Below, one piece after another: positions 43,470 to 52,732 of a stretch of 64,000 bases of DNA. How positions within the stretch are numbered: position 1 is the first letter of the stretch; the number at the start of each line of letters is the position of its first letter. Source of the stretch: Anaerocolumna sp. AGMB13020 (GTDB taxonomy: Bacteria; Bacillota; Clostridia; Lachnospirales; Lachnospiraceae); the NCBI RefSeq assembly GCF_033100115.1, contig NZ_CP136910.1:558001-622000 (forward strand), given 5' to 3'. The translations under genes and the position numbers were made by a program. The notes beneath the pieces are model-generated. The model saw only the letters and a program-made list of their open reading frames with translations, was not told the DNA's origin and ran no database searches.

Positions 43470-43504
43470 ATATAAGGCAGGAACTAATACTTCCTGCCTT
43501 ATAT
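43470..43504. other. Perfect 14-bp hairpin downstream of the intracellular subtilisin gene
   Basis: ATATAAGGCAGGAA and its exact complement flank a 7-nt loop. It lies 121 bp after the protease stop and lacks a T-run on either strand, so it may be an RNA-processing or stability element or a weak terminator. Confidence 0.5.
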
Positions 43505-43624
43505 TCATAATCATAAAATCCTATATTATCAATATATTTTCCGTTCAATCAATCTTCAAATTTGTATGAATTAAAAGCTTCTTACATCAGCTTTTTTACA
43601 TCTGAACTATCTTCCTGCATCACT

Positions 43625-44587
43625 TTATTCTTTCGACAAATCTATAAGTCCATTACCTTGGCTTCTCTTATCAATTCCTAAAGAAACAGTTTTCTTAACC
43701 AGCTGCGCATATAGTTCCGCTTCCGTTAATGTTCTTCCAAAATTTGCTTCACTTTCATTTATTATCAATGCCAGAGCTCCTGATACGTGCGGTGTTGCCA
43801 TAGAGGTTCCACTTAAGGTAGCATATTTGCCGCCGATATAGGTTGAAAGTATTCCCACACCGGGAGCAACAAGATCCACATTATCGTTACTGTTACTGAA
43901 TTTAGCAATCTTCTTATTAAAATCAACGGCACCTACTGCAATTGCTTCATCATAAGCTGCCGGGTAGCTAAGTTCGTTGGTATTGCTATTATTATCACCT
44001 TCATTACCAGCGGCACAAACAACCAGTATATTTGCAGCAACTGCATCCTGAACAGCTTTATGGAGCTTTGCTTCGTTACTCGGACCACCAAGGGACATGG
44101 ATATAACTCTGACTCTTTCTCCATTTTCCCCTCTCCAGGTTACCGCATAATTAATTCCTTCTATGATGCTCTTATAACTTCCGCTTCCGTTTTTATCCAA
44201 TACCTTAACGATTAATAATTTTACTAGAGGCGCTGCTCCTACTACACCTGCGTCATTCTCAATTGCTGCAATTGTTCCTGCCACATGAGTTCCATGACCG
44301 TTGTTATCCTCATATTTATCCGGACTCATAGCATAATCACAGGTAAAGTTCCTGCCACCAATTATTCTTCCTGCCAAATCCGGATGATCTGTCTGACAGC
44401 CTGTATCAATAATTGCAACGACCACACCTTCTCCTTTTTTCCCTGCGTCCCAAAGGTGAGGTGCATTTATCATCTGAATACCTTCCGGTATTTCACTTGC
44501 ACTTTCATGAATTTGCTGTACATCAAAAGGGATTAACTTAACCCTCTTCCTGCTTAATTCCATGAGAAAATTATGAAATAGCTTCAA
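43625..44587 (-). CDS. Intracellular subtilisin-like serine protease (Isp type)
   Basis: 320 aa. The triad is intact: Asp61 (AIIDTGCQTDHPD), His98 (NNGHGTHVAGT) and Ser262 (LSGTSMATPHVSG). There is no signal peptide; instead the N-terminus has the short inhibitory extension typical of Bacillus Isp enzymes (VKLIPFD, then EIPEGIQMINAPHLW). Calcium-site and substrate-cleft sequence SMSLGGPSNEAKLHKAV is conventional. The start is uncertain: TTG at 44587 lies 11 nt after GAGAGG, while an in-frame ATG 21 bp later follows a seven-codon out-of-frame mini-ORF. It probably degrades cytoplasmic proteins in stationary phase or sporulation. Confidence 0.9.
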   Translation of the reverse strand: MKLFHNFLMELSRKRVKLIPFDVQQIHESASEIPEGIQMINAPHLWDAGKKGEGVVVAIIDTGCQTDHPDLAGRIIGGRNFTCDYAMSPDKYEDNNGHGTHVAGTIAAIENDAGVVGAAPLVKLLIVKVLDKNGSGSYKSIIEGINYAVTWRGENGERVRVISMSLGGPSNEAKLHKAVQDAVAANILVVCAAGNEGDNNSNTNELSYPAAYDEAIAVGAVDFNKKIAKFSNSNDNVDLVAPGVGILSTYIGGKYATLSGTSMATPHVSGALALIINESEANFGRTLTEAELYAQLVKKTVSLGIDKRSQGNGLIDLSKE

Positions 44588-44831
44588 GGCACATTTTCCT
44601 CTCTTTCTAATGCTCTTCCGATATACTCCTGGAAGGCCAGTGACAATCTGATAACCCGGTTTCTAACAATGATTAATCAGACTATCTATACTAATATATT
44701 GTCAAATGACGAAATATGTACCATTTTGTCGTATTGATTACCATCTTTTCTCGAACAAGAAGCATAGGATTGTATTTATACCTGTATGTTTTATGATAAA
44801 ATCAGACTTACAGCCAATGAAAGATGGACAT

Positions 44832-44872
44832 AAAAAAAGCCCTGCTGACGGCTTAAAGTCAACAAAGCTTCT
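44832..44872 (-). terminator. Terminator after the anchored unknown protein gene
   Basis: On the minus strand AAGC(TT)TGTTGAC pairs with GTCAGCA(GG)GCTT around an 8-nt loop, followed by seven T. It lies 12 bp after the stop codon. Confidence 0.75.
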
Positions 44873-44884
44873 TTTATACTAATA

Positions 44885-45619
44885 TTATTTTGTTTCTTTC
44901 TTTCTCTGAACGAAGTAAACAATTCCGCTTAATAAAAGGATAAAGGTTATAACTGCACCGATAACCACGGGTGAACGCTGGGCAGTAGTATTGATTTCAG
45001 CACTGATTGGTGCAGCTGTTGTTATTCCTGATTCAGCAGCTTTACTGGAATCAACTGTAGTAGATGTAAGCTCCACTTCATTGATTTCTTCTCCTGTACC
45101 GGTTGTCTGATCGTCCGTCCCAGTGTCTGAGCTTCCCTGAATGGTCATAATACCATCATCCACAAGATTTTCGATAGGCTCCTCTGCCTCTTCTCCTTTA
45201 TAAACCGGTTCTTCTCCGGTTGCTGCACCTGAAGCATAGATTAACTCCGGAGCAACACCTTCTACTACTGAAATATTATCTTTTCCAAGTAATTCATATA
45301 CGTAATTTTCTTTTTCTGCATTAAAAGGTATAATCGCTACTTCTACTGCTGTTTCAAGGGGAGCCGTATAGGTAACGGTTATTCCCTTCTCTTCAAGATC
45401 TTTTACCTTATCTTCAAACAGGATTTTATCAACTTCCAACTGTTTCTGCATCATTTCCTTTACCTGTGGATTATCCATACTTACACCAGTTGTATATAGT
45501 ATTTCGGGTGATGCGGTAGTGTCAGAAGCTTCCGTTTCTGCTGCTTTCGCAGTTCCGCCATAAAGCAGTGTAATTGTCATTGCAAGCATTGCAACCTTTA
45601 ATAAATTCATTTTTCTCAT
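44885..45619 (-). CDS. Secreted, C-terminally membrane-anchored protein of unknown function
   Basis: 244 aa from the ATG at 45619 (GGAG six bases upstream). Residues 1-27 form a signal peptide (LLKVAMLAMTITLLYGG, cut near TAKAAE). The middle contains a mixed domain of about 100 residues (EKGITVTYTAPLETAVEVAI) and then a Thr/Ser/Glu-rich, acidic, disordered stalk. A C-terminal hydrophobic helix (VVIGAVITFILLLSGIVYFV) followed by RKKETK anchors it, with no LPXTG motif. The protein therefore faces outside. I recognise no family. It is monocistronic and ends at its own terminator. Divergent from the LUD-domain gene. Confidence 0.8.
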   Translation of the reverse strand: MRKMNLLKVAMLAMTITLLYGGTAKAAETEASDTTASPEILYTTGVSMDNPQVKEMMQKQLEVDKILFEDKVKDLEEKGITVTYTAPLETAVEVAIIPFNAEKENYVYELLGKDNISVVEGVAPELIYASGAATGEEPVYKGEEAEEPIENLVDDGIMTIQGSSDTGTDDQTTGTGEEINEVELTSTTVDSSKAAESGITTAAPISAEINTTAQRSPVVIGAVITFILLLSGIVYFVQRKKETK

Positions 45620-45833
45620 ATTTTTCTCCATTCTGGCTGACAGCGGCCAATAAACTATTTACAAACGCAAAGTTTCATATAATTGAAAAAGTAACAAAGT
45701 AACATTCATTATTCAAATTAATTTTTATAATTTCAGAAGTTCCTCCTTTCCTTTCCCTTTATGACAATTAGACGATGGTCGCTTGAAAGAGGTTCCCTGT
45801 TTTTATATGGTATTTTATTACAGCTGCATCTAT

Positions 45834-45862
45834 TTGCACTAAAATGTGATTATTGTTATACT
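45834..45862 (+). promoter_or_regulatory. Sigma-A promoter of the LUD-domain gene
   Basis: TTGCAC (45834-45839), 17 bp, then TATACT (45857-45862). Transcription would start near 45869, giving a leader of about 107 nt with a small GAAC/GTTC hairpin. Confidence 0.55.
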
Positions 45863-45975
45863 AGTATTACCTTGCCAGCAGCACCTAGGGCGTATTGGAA
45901 AACTGCTTGTACCGAACTGGAGGTTCAGAGTTTTTACTACGACCATTATCATACAAAAAGAAATTGAGGATTAAC

Positions 45976-46593
45976 ATGGATAAACGAATTGAAAAAACTG
46001 TCAGAAATCTAAAAAGACATAATATGTCCGGATATTATATAGAAAATAAAGATAATCTATTAAGCTTGCTTAAGGAACTGATACCCCCAGGAGCAACTGT
46101 TGGGTGCGGTGACTCTGTCACCTTAGAGGAGGCCGGTGTATTTGATTTTATAAGACAGGAGAATTATCACTTCCTGGACAAATTTAAGCCCGGTTTGTCC
46201 AAAGAAGAAAAACGCCAGATATATCTGCAAAACTTTGCTGCCGATACATTTCTCACTGGTGTCAATGCAATAACAACTGACGGGAGACTGTTTAATATTG
46301 ATGGCAACGGCAGTCGGGTTGCTCCTATGCTTTATGGACCAAATCAGGTAATCGTTGTTGCCGGTATCAATAAACTCACTGACACCCTTGAAGATGCAAT
46401 CACGAGAGCAAGACAGACAGCCGCTCCTTTAGATGCCAGGCGTCTGGGTAAATCCACACCCTGTACTTCTTTAAACCGTTGCATCGACTGTAGTCATAAG
46501 GAGAGAATCTGCAATGACTTTGTATTGATATCCGGTCAGTTTGCAGCTAACCGGATAAAAGTAATACTCATAAATGAAGAGTTAGGCTATTAA
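45976..46593 (+). CDS. LUD domain protein (LutC/YkgG-like)
   Basis: 205 aa from the ATG at 45976, preceded by TTGAGG; the frame starts farther upstream at 45895 but without a ribosome site. The LUD fold is seen in IPPGATVGCGDSVTLEEAGVFDFI, FLTGVNAITTDGRLFNIDG and NQVIVVAGINKLTDTLEDAI. A cysteine cluster near the C-terminus (TPCTSLNRCIDCSHKERIC) may bind metal. Relatives take part in lactate or other organic-acid oxidation, but single LUD proteins of clostridia have no proven role. Its 3' end overlaps the convergent feoB by 12 bp, with no terminator between them. Confidence 0.88.
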   Translation: MDKRIEKTVRNLKRHNMSGYYIENKDNLLSLLKELIPPGATVGCGDSVTLEEAGVFDFIRQENYHFLDKFKPGLSKEEKRQIYLQNFAADTFLTGVNAITTDGRLFNIDGNGSRVAPMLYGPNQVIVVAGINKLTDTLEDAITRARQTAAPLDARRLGKSTPCTSLNRCIDCSHKERICNDFVLISGQFAANRIKVILINEELGY

Positions 46594-48585
46594 TAGCCTG
46601 ATAGCTCCATATACCATCCATGCGCATACCCAGGCAAAGAGGGTCTGATACAGCATTATCCATATTGCTGAAATAGTATTGAGCTCTCTTCTGATGATAC
46701 TGACAGCCGCCACACAGGGAGAATAAATCAGTGTAAAGATCAAAAAGGAATAGGCAGAAGCCGGTGACAGAAGCTGATGAAGCGCAGCCGGCAGATGTTT
46801 AACTCCTTCTCCGCTAAGAACTCCCAAGGTACTGATAACTGCTTCCTTTGCCATAAAACCGGTAAGAAGCGCCGTAGAGATCCTCCAATCTTCAAATCCC
46901 AGGGGTTTAAACAGAGGCGTCAGAAGATGTCCGATATCAGCCAGCATGCTCTGTGAACCTGCTACTGACGGTTCCAGGTTCCAGGTGAATTTCTGCAAGA
47001 ACCATATCAGGATCGAAGCCAGGAATATAACAGTAAAAGCCCGTGTAAGAAAATCCCTGGTCTTATCCCATAACATGAGTAGTACACTTTTAGCACCGGG
47101 AATTCGGTAATTGGGCAATTCCATGACAAAACGCTCTGCTTCCCCTTTAAATATGTACTTTTTATAAAACAATGTACTCACAATCCCCATTAGCAGCCCG
47201 AACAAATAGAGGGATATCATGACCAGAGCACGATGGTTGGGAAAGAAAGCCATGGTAAACACACCATATATCGGAAGCTTTGCACTGCAGCTCATAAAAG
47301 GTATCAGAAAGATTGTCATTTTACGGTCTCTGTCGCTGGGCAGGGTACGGGTTGCCATAACTGCCGGTACACTGCACCCAAAACCAATTATCATAGGAAC
47401 GAAACTTCGTCCTGAAAGCCCGATGTTCCCCAAAAGCTTATCCATTATAAAAGCAACCCTTGCCATGTACCCGCTGTCTTCCAATAAGGCCAGAAAAAAG
47501 AATAGGATGACAATGGTCGGTACAAAAGATAACACACTGCCAACACCGGCCAGAATACCATCCGTAACCAGTGAAACCAGTATATCCTTAATTCCGGCCC
47601 TGACCAGGATATCTCTCAAAAAATCAGTTAATACCTGTATCCCTCCGGCTAACAGATTACTTAAGAAACTCCCGATAACTCCAAACGTCAGCCAGAATAC
47701 ACTTAACATTATTAGAATAAATACCGGTATTCCAATGTATCTGTTTGCAAGTACATTATCAATCCTGAGACTCCTTCTCTTATGTATACTTTCCCCAGGC
47801 CTGACCACTGCCTCACTGCACAGACTGTCAAGGAAACGGTATCTCATATCAGCAACTGCTGCTTTTCTGTCTGTCAGGAGTGTGTTCTCCATGGTACGAA
47901 TCCTTTTTTCAATAGCCTCTCCCAGATCTTTTGTAATAGTAATCTCTTCTTTTACTCTGCCGTCATTTTCCATCAGCTTTATTGCATGAAAGGCAGCCTT
48001 CTTATCTTTTCTGTCAGCTTTTGTAAGAATAGTTGTAATTTCCGAATAGGTTTGAGCACAGAGACCAGTATAAAAATTTTGCTGCTTCGGCGTATTACGA
48101 TTTACCACGGTTTCAAGGGCTGTACTAATTAACTTCTCTATTCCCTGATTCCTGACTGCTGCTATAGGAATTACCGGAACACCCAAACTATCCTCCAGTT
48201 TTCTGATGTCAATGGTACCACCATTGGCGCTTACTTCATCCATCATATTCAAGGCGATTACCATAGGGATATTGAACTGGATTAACTGCAGGCTCAGATA
48301 CAGGTTTCTCTCAATATTAGTAGCATCTATAATGTTAATGATACCTTCCGGATGTTCCTTTATAAGAAATTCTCTTGTTACGATTTCTTCTTTGGTATAG
48401 GGCGATAAGGAATATATCCCAGGAAGATCAACAACCACAATATCCTTCTGTTTACGAATCATCCCTTCTTTTCTCTCAACCGTTACTCCCGGAAAATTAC
48501 CAACATGCTGATTTCCACCAGTCAGCTGATTATAAAGCGTGGTCTTACCGCAATTCTGATTACCAATCAATGCAAACGTAATCAT
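46582..48585 (-). CDS. feoB: Ferrous iron transport protein B
   Basis: 667 aa. The N-terminal G-protein domain has G1 GNQNCGKTTLYN, the switch GNFPGVTVERKEG, G3 DLPGIYSL and G4 NMMDE. The membrane part has about 10-12 helices with Gate motifs (MIIGFGCSVPAVMATRTL and the C-terminal LIYSPCVAAV). It imports ferrous iron, needed for the Fe-S and nitrogenase proteins encoded nearby. Its start overlaps feoA by 4 bp (ATGA). The 3' end overlaps the convergent LUD gene by 12 bp, so antisense transcription is possible. Confidence 0.96.
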   Translation of the reverse strand: MITFALIGNQNCGKTTLYNQLTGGNQHVGNFPGVTVERKEGMIRKQKDIVVVDLPGIYSLSPYTKEEIVTREFLIKEHPEGIINIIDATNIERNLYLSLQLIQFNIPMVIALNMMDEVSANGGTIDIRKLEDSLGVPVIPIAAVRNQGIEKLISTALETVVNRNTPKQQNFYTGLCAQTYSEITTILTKADRKDKKAAFHAIKLMENDGRVKEEITITKDLGEAIEKRIRTMENTLLTDRKAAVADMRYRFLDSLCSEAVVRPGESIHKRRSLRIDNVLANRYIGIPVFILIMLSVFWLTFGVIGSFLSNLLAGGIQVLTDFLRDILVRAGIKDILVSLVTDGILAGVGSVLSFVPTIVILFFFLALLEDSGYMARVAFIMDKLLGNIGLSGRSFVPMIIGFGCSVPAVMATRTLPSDRDRKMTIFLIPFMSCSAKLPIYGVFTMAFFPNHRALVMISLYLFGLLMGIVSTLFYKKYIFKGEAERFVMELPNYRIPGAKSVLLMLWDKTRDFLTRAFTVIFLASILIWFLQKFTWNLEPSVAGSQSMLADIGHLLTPLFKPLGFEDWRISTALLTGFMAKEAVISTLGVLSGEGVKHLPAALHQLLSPASAYSFLIFTLIYSPCVAAVSIIRRELNTISAIWIMLYQTLFAWVCAWMVYGAIRLLIA

Positions 48586-48812
48586 AGCTTATCCTCAACA
48601 ACCTCAATATTTTTGGCATCCTGACGGCGCAGTGTCAGTTCATAACCACGAAGGCTGATTTCTATTGGATCCCCAAAAGGAGCTGTTCTCCGTACCATAA
48701 CTACAGTTCCCGGGGTTAATCCTAAATCCAATAAACGGTCTCGCAATGCACCTCTTCCGGTTACAACAGTTATTCGACCTTTTTTTCCAATCTTTAATTG
48801 ATCCAGTGTCAT
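48582..48812 (-). CDS. feoA: Ferrous iron transport protein A
   Basis: 76 aa SH3-like protein. It reads TLDQLKIGKKGRITVVTGRGALRDRLLDLGLTPGT-like core sequence, with the conserved LLDLGLTPG segment and a final EISLRGYELTLRRQDAKNI. It supports FeoB function. The stop overlaps the feoB ATG. The upstream AraC gene ends 50 bp before it on the same strand, so the two could share a transcript. No Fur box was recognised in that gap. Confidence 0.94.
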   Translation of the reverse strand: MTLDQLKIGKKGRITVVTGRGALRDRLLDLGLTPGTVVMVRRTAPFGDPIEISLRGYELTLRRQDAKNIEVVEDKL

Positions 48813-48862
48813 AACAAGATTCCCTTCTTTCTATAACACAATGTAAAACCGCCCCCTTCTGG

Positions 48863-49672
48863 TTATTCCTCAAAACTGTCTTTTCCTTTATTCAAAGCAC
48901 TCCTATATTGCATGGGCGTTACCCCCTCCATTTTCTTGAAATTTCTGGAGAAGGCAGATAAATCATAAAATCCGCAGGATAAAGCAACTTCCGTCATATT
49001 ATAAGTTGTCCGCTGAAGCATATATTTGGCAGTCAGAATCCGGTATTCTGTCAAATACTCTTTCACGGATTTCCCCAGAAAGTGTTTAAATATCTTGAAC
49101 AGATAGGTTCTGTCAATCCCAACATATCTTGCAATATCAGAAACACGTATATCATACCCGTAATTATGCCGGATAAAGGTAAGCGCCTTCACATAATAGC
49201 CTTGCTCTGCCGCCTCTTCTTCCTTCTGATGAACTCTTGCGGCAGTGGAGAAAATAAGATAAAACAAACCGATAAGCTCGTATTCATTACTGTCAGCCCT
49301 GTCAAACTTGGCAACCAGCCGGTCAAGATAATTGCCGCAGTCTTCTACCCTTAAGATATCACAGATTGGATACTCTTGGGTAAAGCCTGCTTTTTTTAGC
49401 ATTTCTTCCGTCTTCTCGCCATCAAAGGCAACCCAGGCATATTCCCAGGGTTCTTCCCTGTCTGCTTCATAATAGGTAATCTCCTGAGGACGTATGAGGA
49501 AAGCTTCACCTTTCCCTACCTTATACTTACTTCCCCTGGATTCATAGATCCCTTTGCCGTTTAAAATAAAATGCAGCAGATAATGGGGTCTGATGGCCGG
49601 ACCGAAATAATGACCGGGGCTGCAGGCTTCTTTACCGCAATAATAGATATTTATATCTGATTTGTTGTTCAT
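48863..49672 (-). CDS. AraC family transcriptional regulator
   Basis: 269 aa. An N-terminal cupin-type sensor domain (GHYFGPAIRPHYLLHFILNGKG) is followed by a C-terminal double HTH (about residues 165-262): VSDIARYVGIDRTYLFKIFKHFLG and MTEVALSCGFYDLSAFSRNFKKMEGVTP. Such regulators usually sense sugars and activate glycosidase or transport genes. The adjacent GH2 gene upstream on the same strand is a likely target. The effector is unknown. It ends 50 bp before feoA. Confidence 0.92.
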   Translation of the reverse strand: MNNKSDINIYYCGKEACSPGHYFGPAIRPHYLLHFILNGKGIYESRGSKYKVGKGEAFLIRPQEITYYEADREEPWEYAWVAFDGEKTEEMLKKAGFTQEYPICDILRVEDCGNYLDRLVAKFDRADSNEYELIGLFYLIFSTAARVHQKEEEAAEQGYYVKALTFIRHNYGYDIRVSDIARYVGIDRTYLFKIFKHFLGKSVKEYLTEYRILTAKYMLQRTTYNMTEVALSCGFYDLSAFSRNFKKMEGVTPMQYRSALNKGKDSFEE

Positions 49673-49873
49673 ATATCTCCTAACCCTTTACACCTTCAGT
49701 GATTCATTCGTACAATGTAATTTTCGGCACATTACCCTACCTTGTAATATCCTGCTTTAAAATATAAAATCAAGATATTTTATACAGCTTCCTAAGGCAT
49801 TACACAAATACAGGAATCAGGCAGGGCTGTACAACTATCCAATTAATCTTAATGTATTATCGCACATACCCAT

Positions 49874-51631
49874 TTATTCTTCAATAGCCGCTTTTTGAAC
49901 ATTTATTTCACGAATAAGCGCCGGATCGAATTTGGCTTCTCTTGTATAGGTGTAAAGCCCATTAACCTCCTGCTCCACATCGTATAGCTGTGTATAGCAG
50001 AATCCGCTTATTCTCTTATTTCTTAACAAAGTAGTTGTTAAACTCCTGTACCGATTAAGAAACTCCTCCCGGCTCCCAGGTCTTTTACCATATCCCCAGC
50101 CTTCGCTGTCAGCTTCACTCCACCAGATGCCGCCGTATTCCGATACAAAATATGCCTGATCATTATAACTTTGCCTCTCAGGAAAGGTAACGTAAGTCTC
50201 CCCGCCTTCCCCCATGGCTTTAAACTTCTCGGCAAACAGCTCTTCCTCCTGTTCATAATCGTGTATATCAAAGATATCCGTCACCACGTGGAAATTACCG
50301 CTGGTATCAATAACAGGCCTTGTTCCGTCAATTGCTTTTGTAACTTCATAAACGATACGCAGCACGGAGTCTTCCTGTCTTGTAAAGTTCTGATCCCAGG
50401 TCTCATTAAAAGGACACCAGCCTACTAAAGCCGTACTGTTAAAATCCCTTTTAACCGCTTCTATCCATTCGGGAAGAAATACTGTTAAAGCGGAACGCTT
50501 CGTTATATCAAGCCCCCAATTACCATATTCCCCCCATACCAGATATCCCAGGTGATCTGCCCAATACAGAAAACGTGGTTCAAATACCTTCTCATGTAGC
50601 CTGGCACCATTAAAACCCATTTCCATAGACAACAAAATATCCTGCTTGAGTGCTTCGTCTGATGGAGCTGTATAGATCCCCTCCGGATAGAATCCCTGAT
50701 CCAATACGAGTCGCTGAAATATTTTTCTGCCGTTAATACGTACCCCCTCTTTATCATAATAAATATCCCTAAGTCCAAAATAACTGGTTACCTCATCAAC
50801 CTTGGTCTTCTCTTTCCACAAAGAGATTTTAAGGTCATACAGATTTGGTTCACCAGGCATCCAAAGGTACTTCTCCAACAAGGAAAGGCTAAGTTCTGTC
50901 TCATTGCTTTTGACAAGAGATTCCGTTTTCCCCATAAATTCCCCTTGAAAATAAGCCTCTGCTTTTACCATCAACCCTTCTGCTGCTCCTTTTATGTCAC
51001 ATTGCAGATTTAGAAGTCCTGCTGATGCATTTGGATAAAACTTAAATCTATCCAGATAGCTCTCCGGAACATATTCCAGCCAAACAGTCTGCCATATACC
51101 GGTTGTCCTGGTATAGTCACATCCAAAGGAATAATATTGTTCACATTGCTTTCCTCTTGCCTGTTCCCCTGATCTTACATCATCTTCCGCACATAGGGTT
51201 ATGGTATTATCTCCCGCAGCGATGTAATCTGTAAGGTCAATTGTAAACGGTGTATACCCTCCCTTGTGCTCTCCGGCTTTCTGGCCATTGATCCACACTA
51301 TGGCATGATAATCTACCCCTTGAAAGTGAAGTAAAATCCTCTTACCCGCTTCCGGTGTCAAGGAAACATTTCTTCTATACCAGACCATGTTCATAAAATC
51401 TTTGCAGCCGATACCGGACAGACTGCTTTCCGGGCAAAATGGAACCTGTATTTTCCTTGAGAATTCACCACCCTCAAACAACTTTCTGTCAATACCGCTC
51501 TTTCCGTAGTCAAATTCAAATTCCCATTCTCCATTCAGGTTCAACCATTCCTCTCTGACGAATTGAGGTCTTGGATATTCTGCTCTGGCTTTCTTTTCAT
51601 CTTTTGTAAAATTCATTGTAAATTCATTCAT
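49874..51631 (-). CDS. GH2 family beta-galactosidase/beta-glucuronidase-like enzyme
   Basis: 585 aa from the ATG at 51631, which has AGGAGG seven bases upstream; the longer frame to 51718 only reads through 15-bp tandem repeats. The N-terminal sugar-binding domain (RPQFVREEWLNLNGEWEFEFD), an immunoglobulin-like domain and the TIM barrel are in the usual order. The acid/base Glu is in LVGWCPFNETWD and the nucleophile Glu in YFVSEYGGIWW. No signal peptide, so it works on imported substrate. It is shorter than LacZ and lacks the large C-terminal domains. Substrate, beta-galactoside or beta-glucuronide, cannot be fixed. An AraC gene is divergent upstream. Confidence 0.9.
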   Translation of the reverse strand: MNEFTMNFTKDEKKARAEYPRPQFVREEWLNLNGEWEFEFDYGKSGIDRKLFEGGEFSRKIQVPFCPESSLSGIGCKDFMNMVWYRRNVSLTPEAGKRILLHFQGVDYHAIVWINGQKAGEHKGGYTPFTIDLTDYIAAGDNTITLCAEDDVRSGEQARGKQCEQYYSFGCDYTRTTGIWQTVWLEYVPESYLDRFKFYPNASAGLLNLQCDIKGAAEGLMVKAEAYFQGEFMGKTESLVKSNETELSLSLLEKYLWMPGEPNLYDLKISLWKEKTKVDEVTSYFGLRDIYYDKEGVRINGRKIFQRLVLDQGFYPEGIYTAPSDEALKQDILLSMEMGFNGARLHEKVFEPRFLYWADHLGYLVWGEYGNWGLDITKRSALTVFLPEWIEAVKRDFNSTALVGWCPFNETWDQNFTRQEDSVLRIVYEVTKAIDGTRPVIDTSGNFHVVTDIFDIHDYEQEEELFAEKFKAMGEGGETYVTFPERQSYNDQAYFVSEYGGIWWSEADSEGWGYGKRPGSREEFLNRYRSLTTTLLRNKRISGFCYTQLYDVEQEVNGLYTYTREAKFDPALIREINVQKAAIEE

Positions 51632-51642
51632 TTCGATTCCTC

Positions 51643-51687
51643 CTGTTGAATTTCTGTCTGCTGAATTTCTGTCTGCTGAATTTCTTT
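51643..51687 (-). repeat. Three 15-bp tandem repeats in the leader of the GH2 gene
   Basis: On the minus strand AGACAGAAATTCAGC-type units occur three times in a row (one to two mismatches), plus a 5-base start of a fourth. They end 12 bp before the ATG, and the last unit runs into the AGGAGG ribosome site. Confidence 0.8.
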
Positions 51688-51817
51688 CTGCTAATCCCAG
51701 CAAATTGTCATGTCCCACGTTTTTTTCACTTTACTTCCTCTGAACATAATTGTATTATAATGCTATAAACAGGTATTAAAAATAGATTTAATGATAAATA
51801 AAGTGAGGATTATGCGC

Positions 51818-52627
51818 ATGCATGAAGATATTTACAGCTTCCTTCAAGGTGACTTTGATGAAGCTGAATTTTATATAGAAATGACAGGGGTCTCCTATTG
51901 CGATGAATCCTATCGTATCTCCAGAAAATCGAGTGATATTTATGTTTTCGAATATATATTAGAGGGGGAAGGCACCGTTATCTGTGATGGAAAAGTATTT
52001 ACGGCAGCAAAAGGGGATGTATATATCTTAAAGAGAAAAAGCAACCATGAATATTTCTCACACAAAGACAACCCCTGGACCAAGATATGGTTTAATGCCA
52101 AAGGTTCTTTGATAGAGATGCTGCTTTCACTTTATAACCTGAATCATCTGATGCATCTAAAAGACATTCCGCTAAGCCCTTTCTTTTTTCGCATATTTGA
52201 AACAGCCAGGAGCACAGATAACAGCAGGGACTTTGAGAGAGGTGCTGCTCTTATTTTCTTTGAAATGATACTCTGCTTAAAAGAGCTGCATTTTACTGCT
52301 GCTGCCGTTAAATCCGAAGATGCAGTATTATTAAAAGCCTATTTGGATAAGCATAATAAAGAACAGGTGTCTATTGATGTGCTTAGTAAGTTAATCTATC
52401 GCTCACCGTCCCAGACAATTCGGATCTTCCGGCAAGCTTTTGGCATTACCCCTTACAAATACTTGATGAAGCAAAAAATGGAGCTGGCTAAACTATTGCT
52501 ACTAAATACCAATATGACCATTAAAGAAATCTCCCTGGAGTTAAACTTTCACGATGAACACTACTTCTCGAATTATTTTAAAGACAATTACGGTTTGTCA
52601 CCGTTAAATTACCGTAAGACGAACTGA
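51818..52627 (+). CDS. AraC family transcriptional regulator
   Basis: 269 aa from the ATG at 51818, nine bases after GAGG; ATG 51812 and 51791 are alternatives. A cupin-like sensor domain (YVFEYILEGEGTVICDGKVF) occupies the N-terminal half. The C-terminal AraC domain shows LSKLIYRSPSQTIRIFRQAFGITPYKYL and MTIKEISLELNFHDEHYFSNYFKDNYGLSP. It is divergent from the GH2 gene and precedes melA on the same strand by 105 bp, so it probably activates both in response to an alpha- or beta-galactoside. The shared promoter region has a TATTATAATG element readable in both directions. Confidence 0.92.
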   Translation: MHEDIYSFLQGDFDEAEFYIEMTGVSYCDESYRISRKSSDIYVFEYILEGEGTVICDGKVFTAAKGDVYILKRKSNHEYFSHKDNPWTKIWFNAKGSLIEMLLSLYNLNHLMHLKDIPLSPFFFRIFETARSTDNSRDFERGAALIFFEMILCLKELHFTAAAVKSEDAVLLKAYLDKHNKEQVSIDVLSKLIYRSPSQTIRIFRQAFGITPYKYLMKQKMELAKLLLLNTNMTIKEISLELNFHDEHYFSNYFKDNYGLSPLNYRKTN

Positions 52628-52732
52628 GTTGCAACATTATGACAAGTTTTTAGAAACAAAATAGAAAGACATTCCTCCCTGATAACTGTATTATAAATAT
52701 AACAATCATTACGAAACAGGAGGAAGGAAAGT

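Noticed and set aside
47219..47989. 256-codon plus-strand frame
   Set aside because: Antisense to feoB; composition mirrors its membrane helices and there is no ribosome site.
48813..48862. Fur box upstream of feoA
   Set aside because: No sequence near the GATAAT-type repeat was visible in the 50-bp gap.
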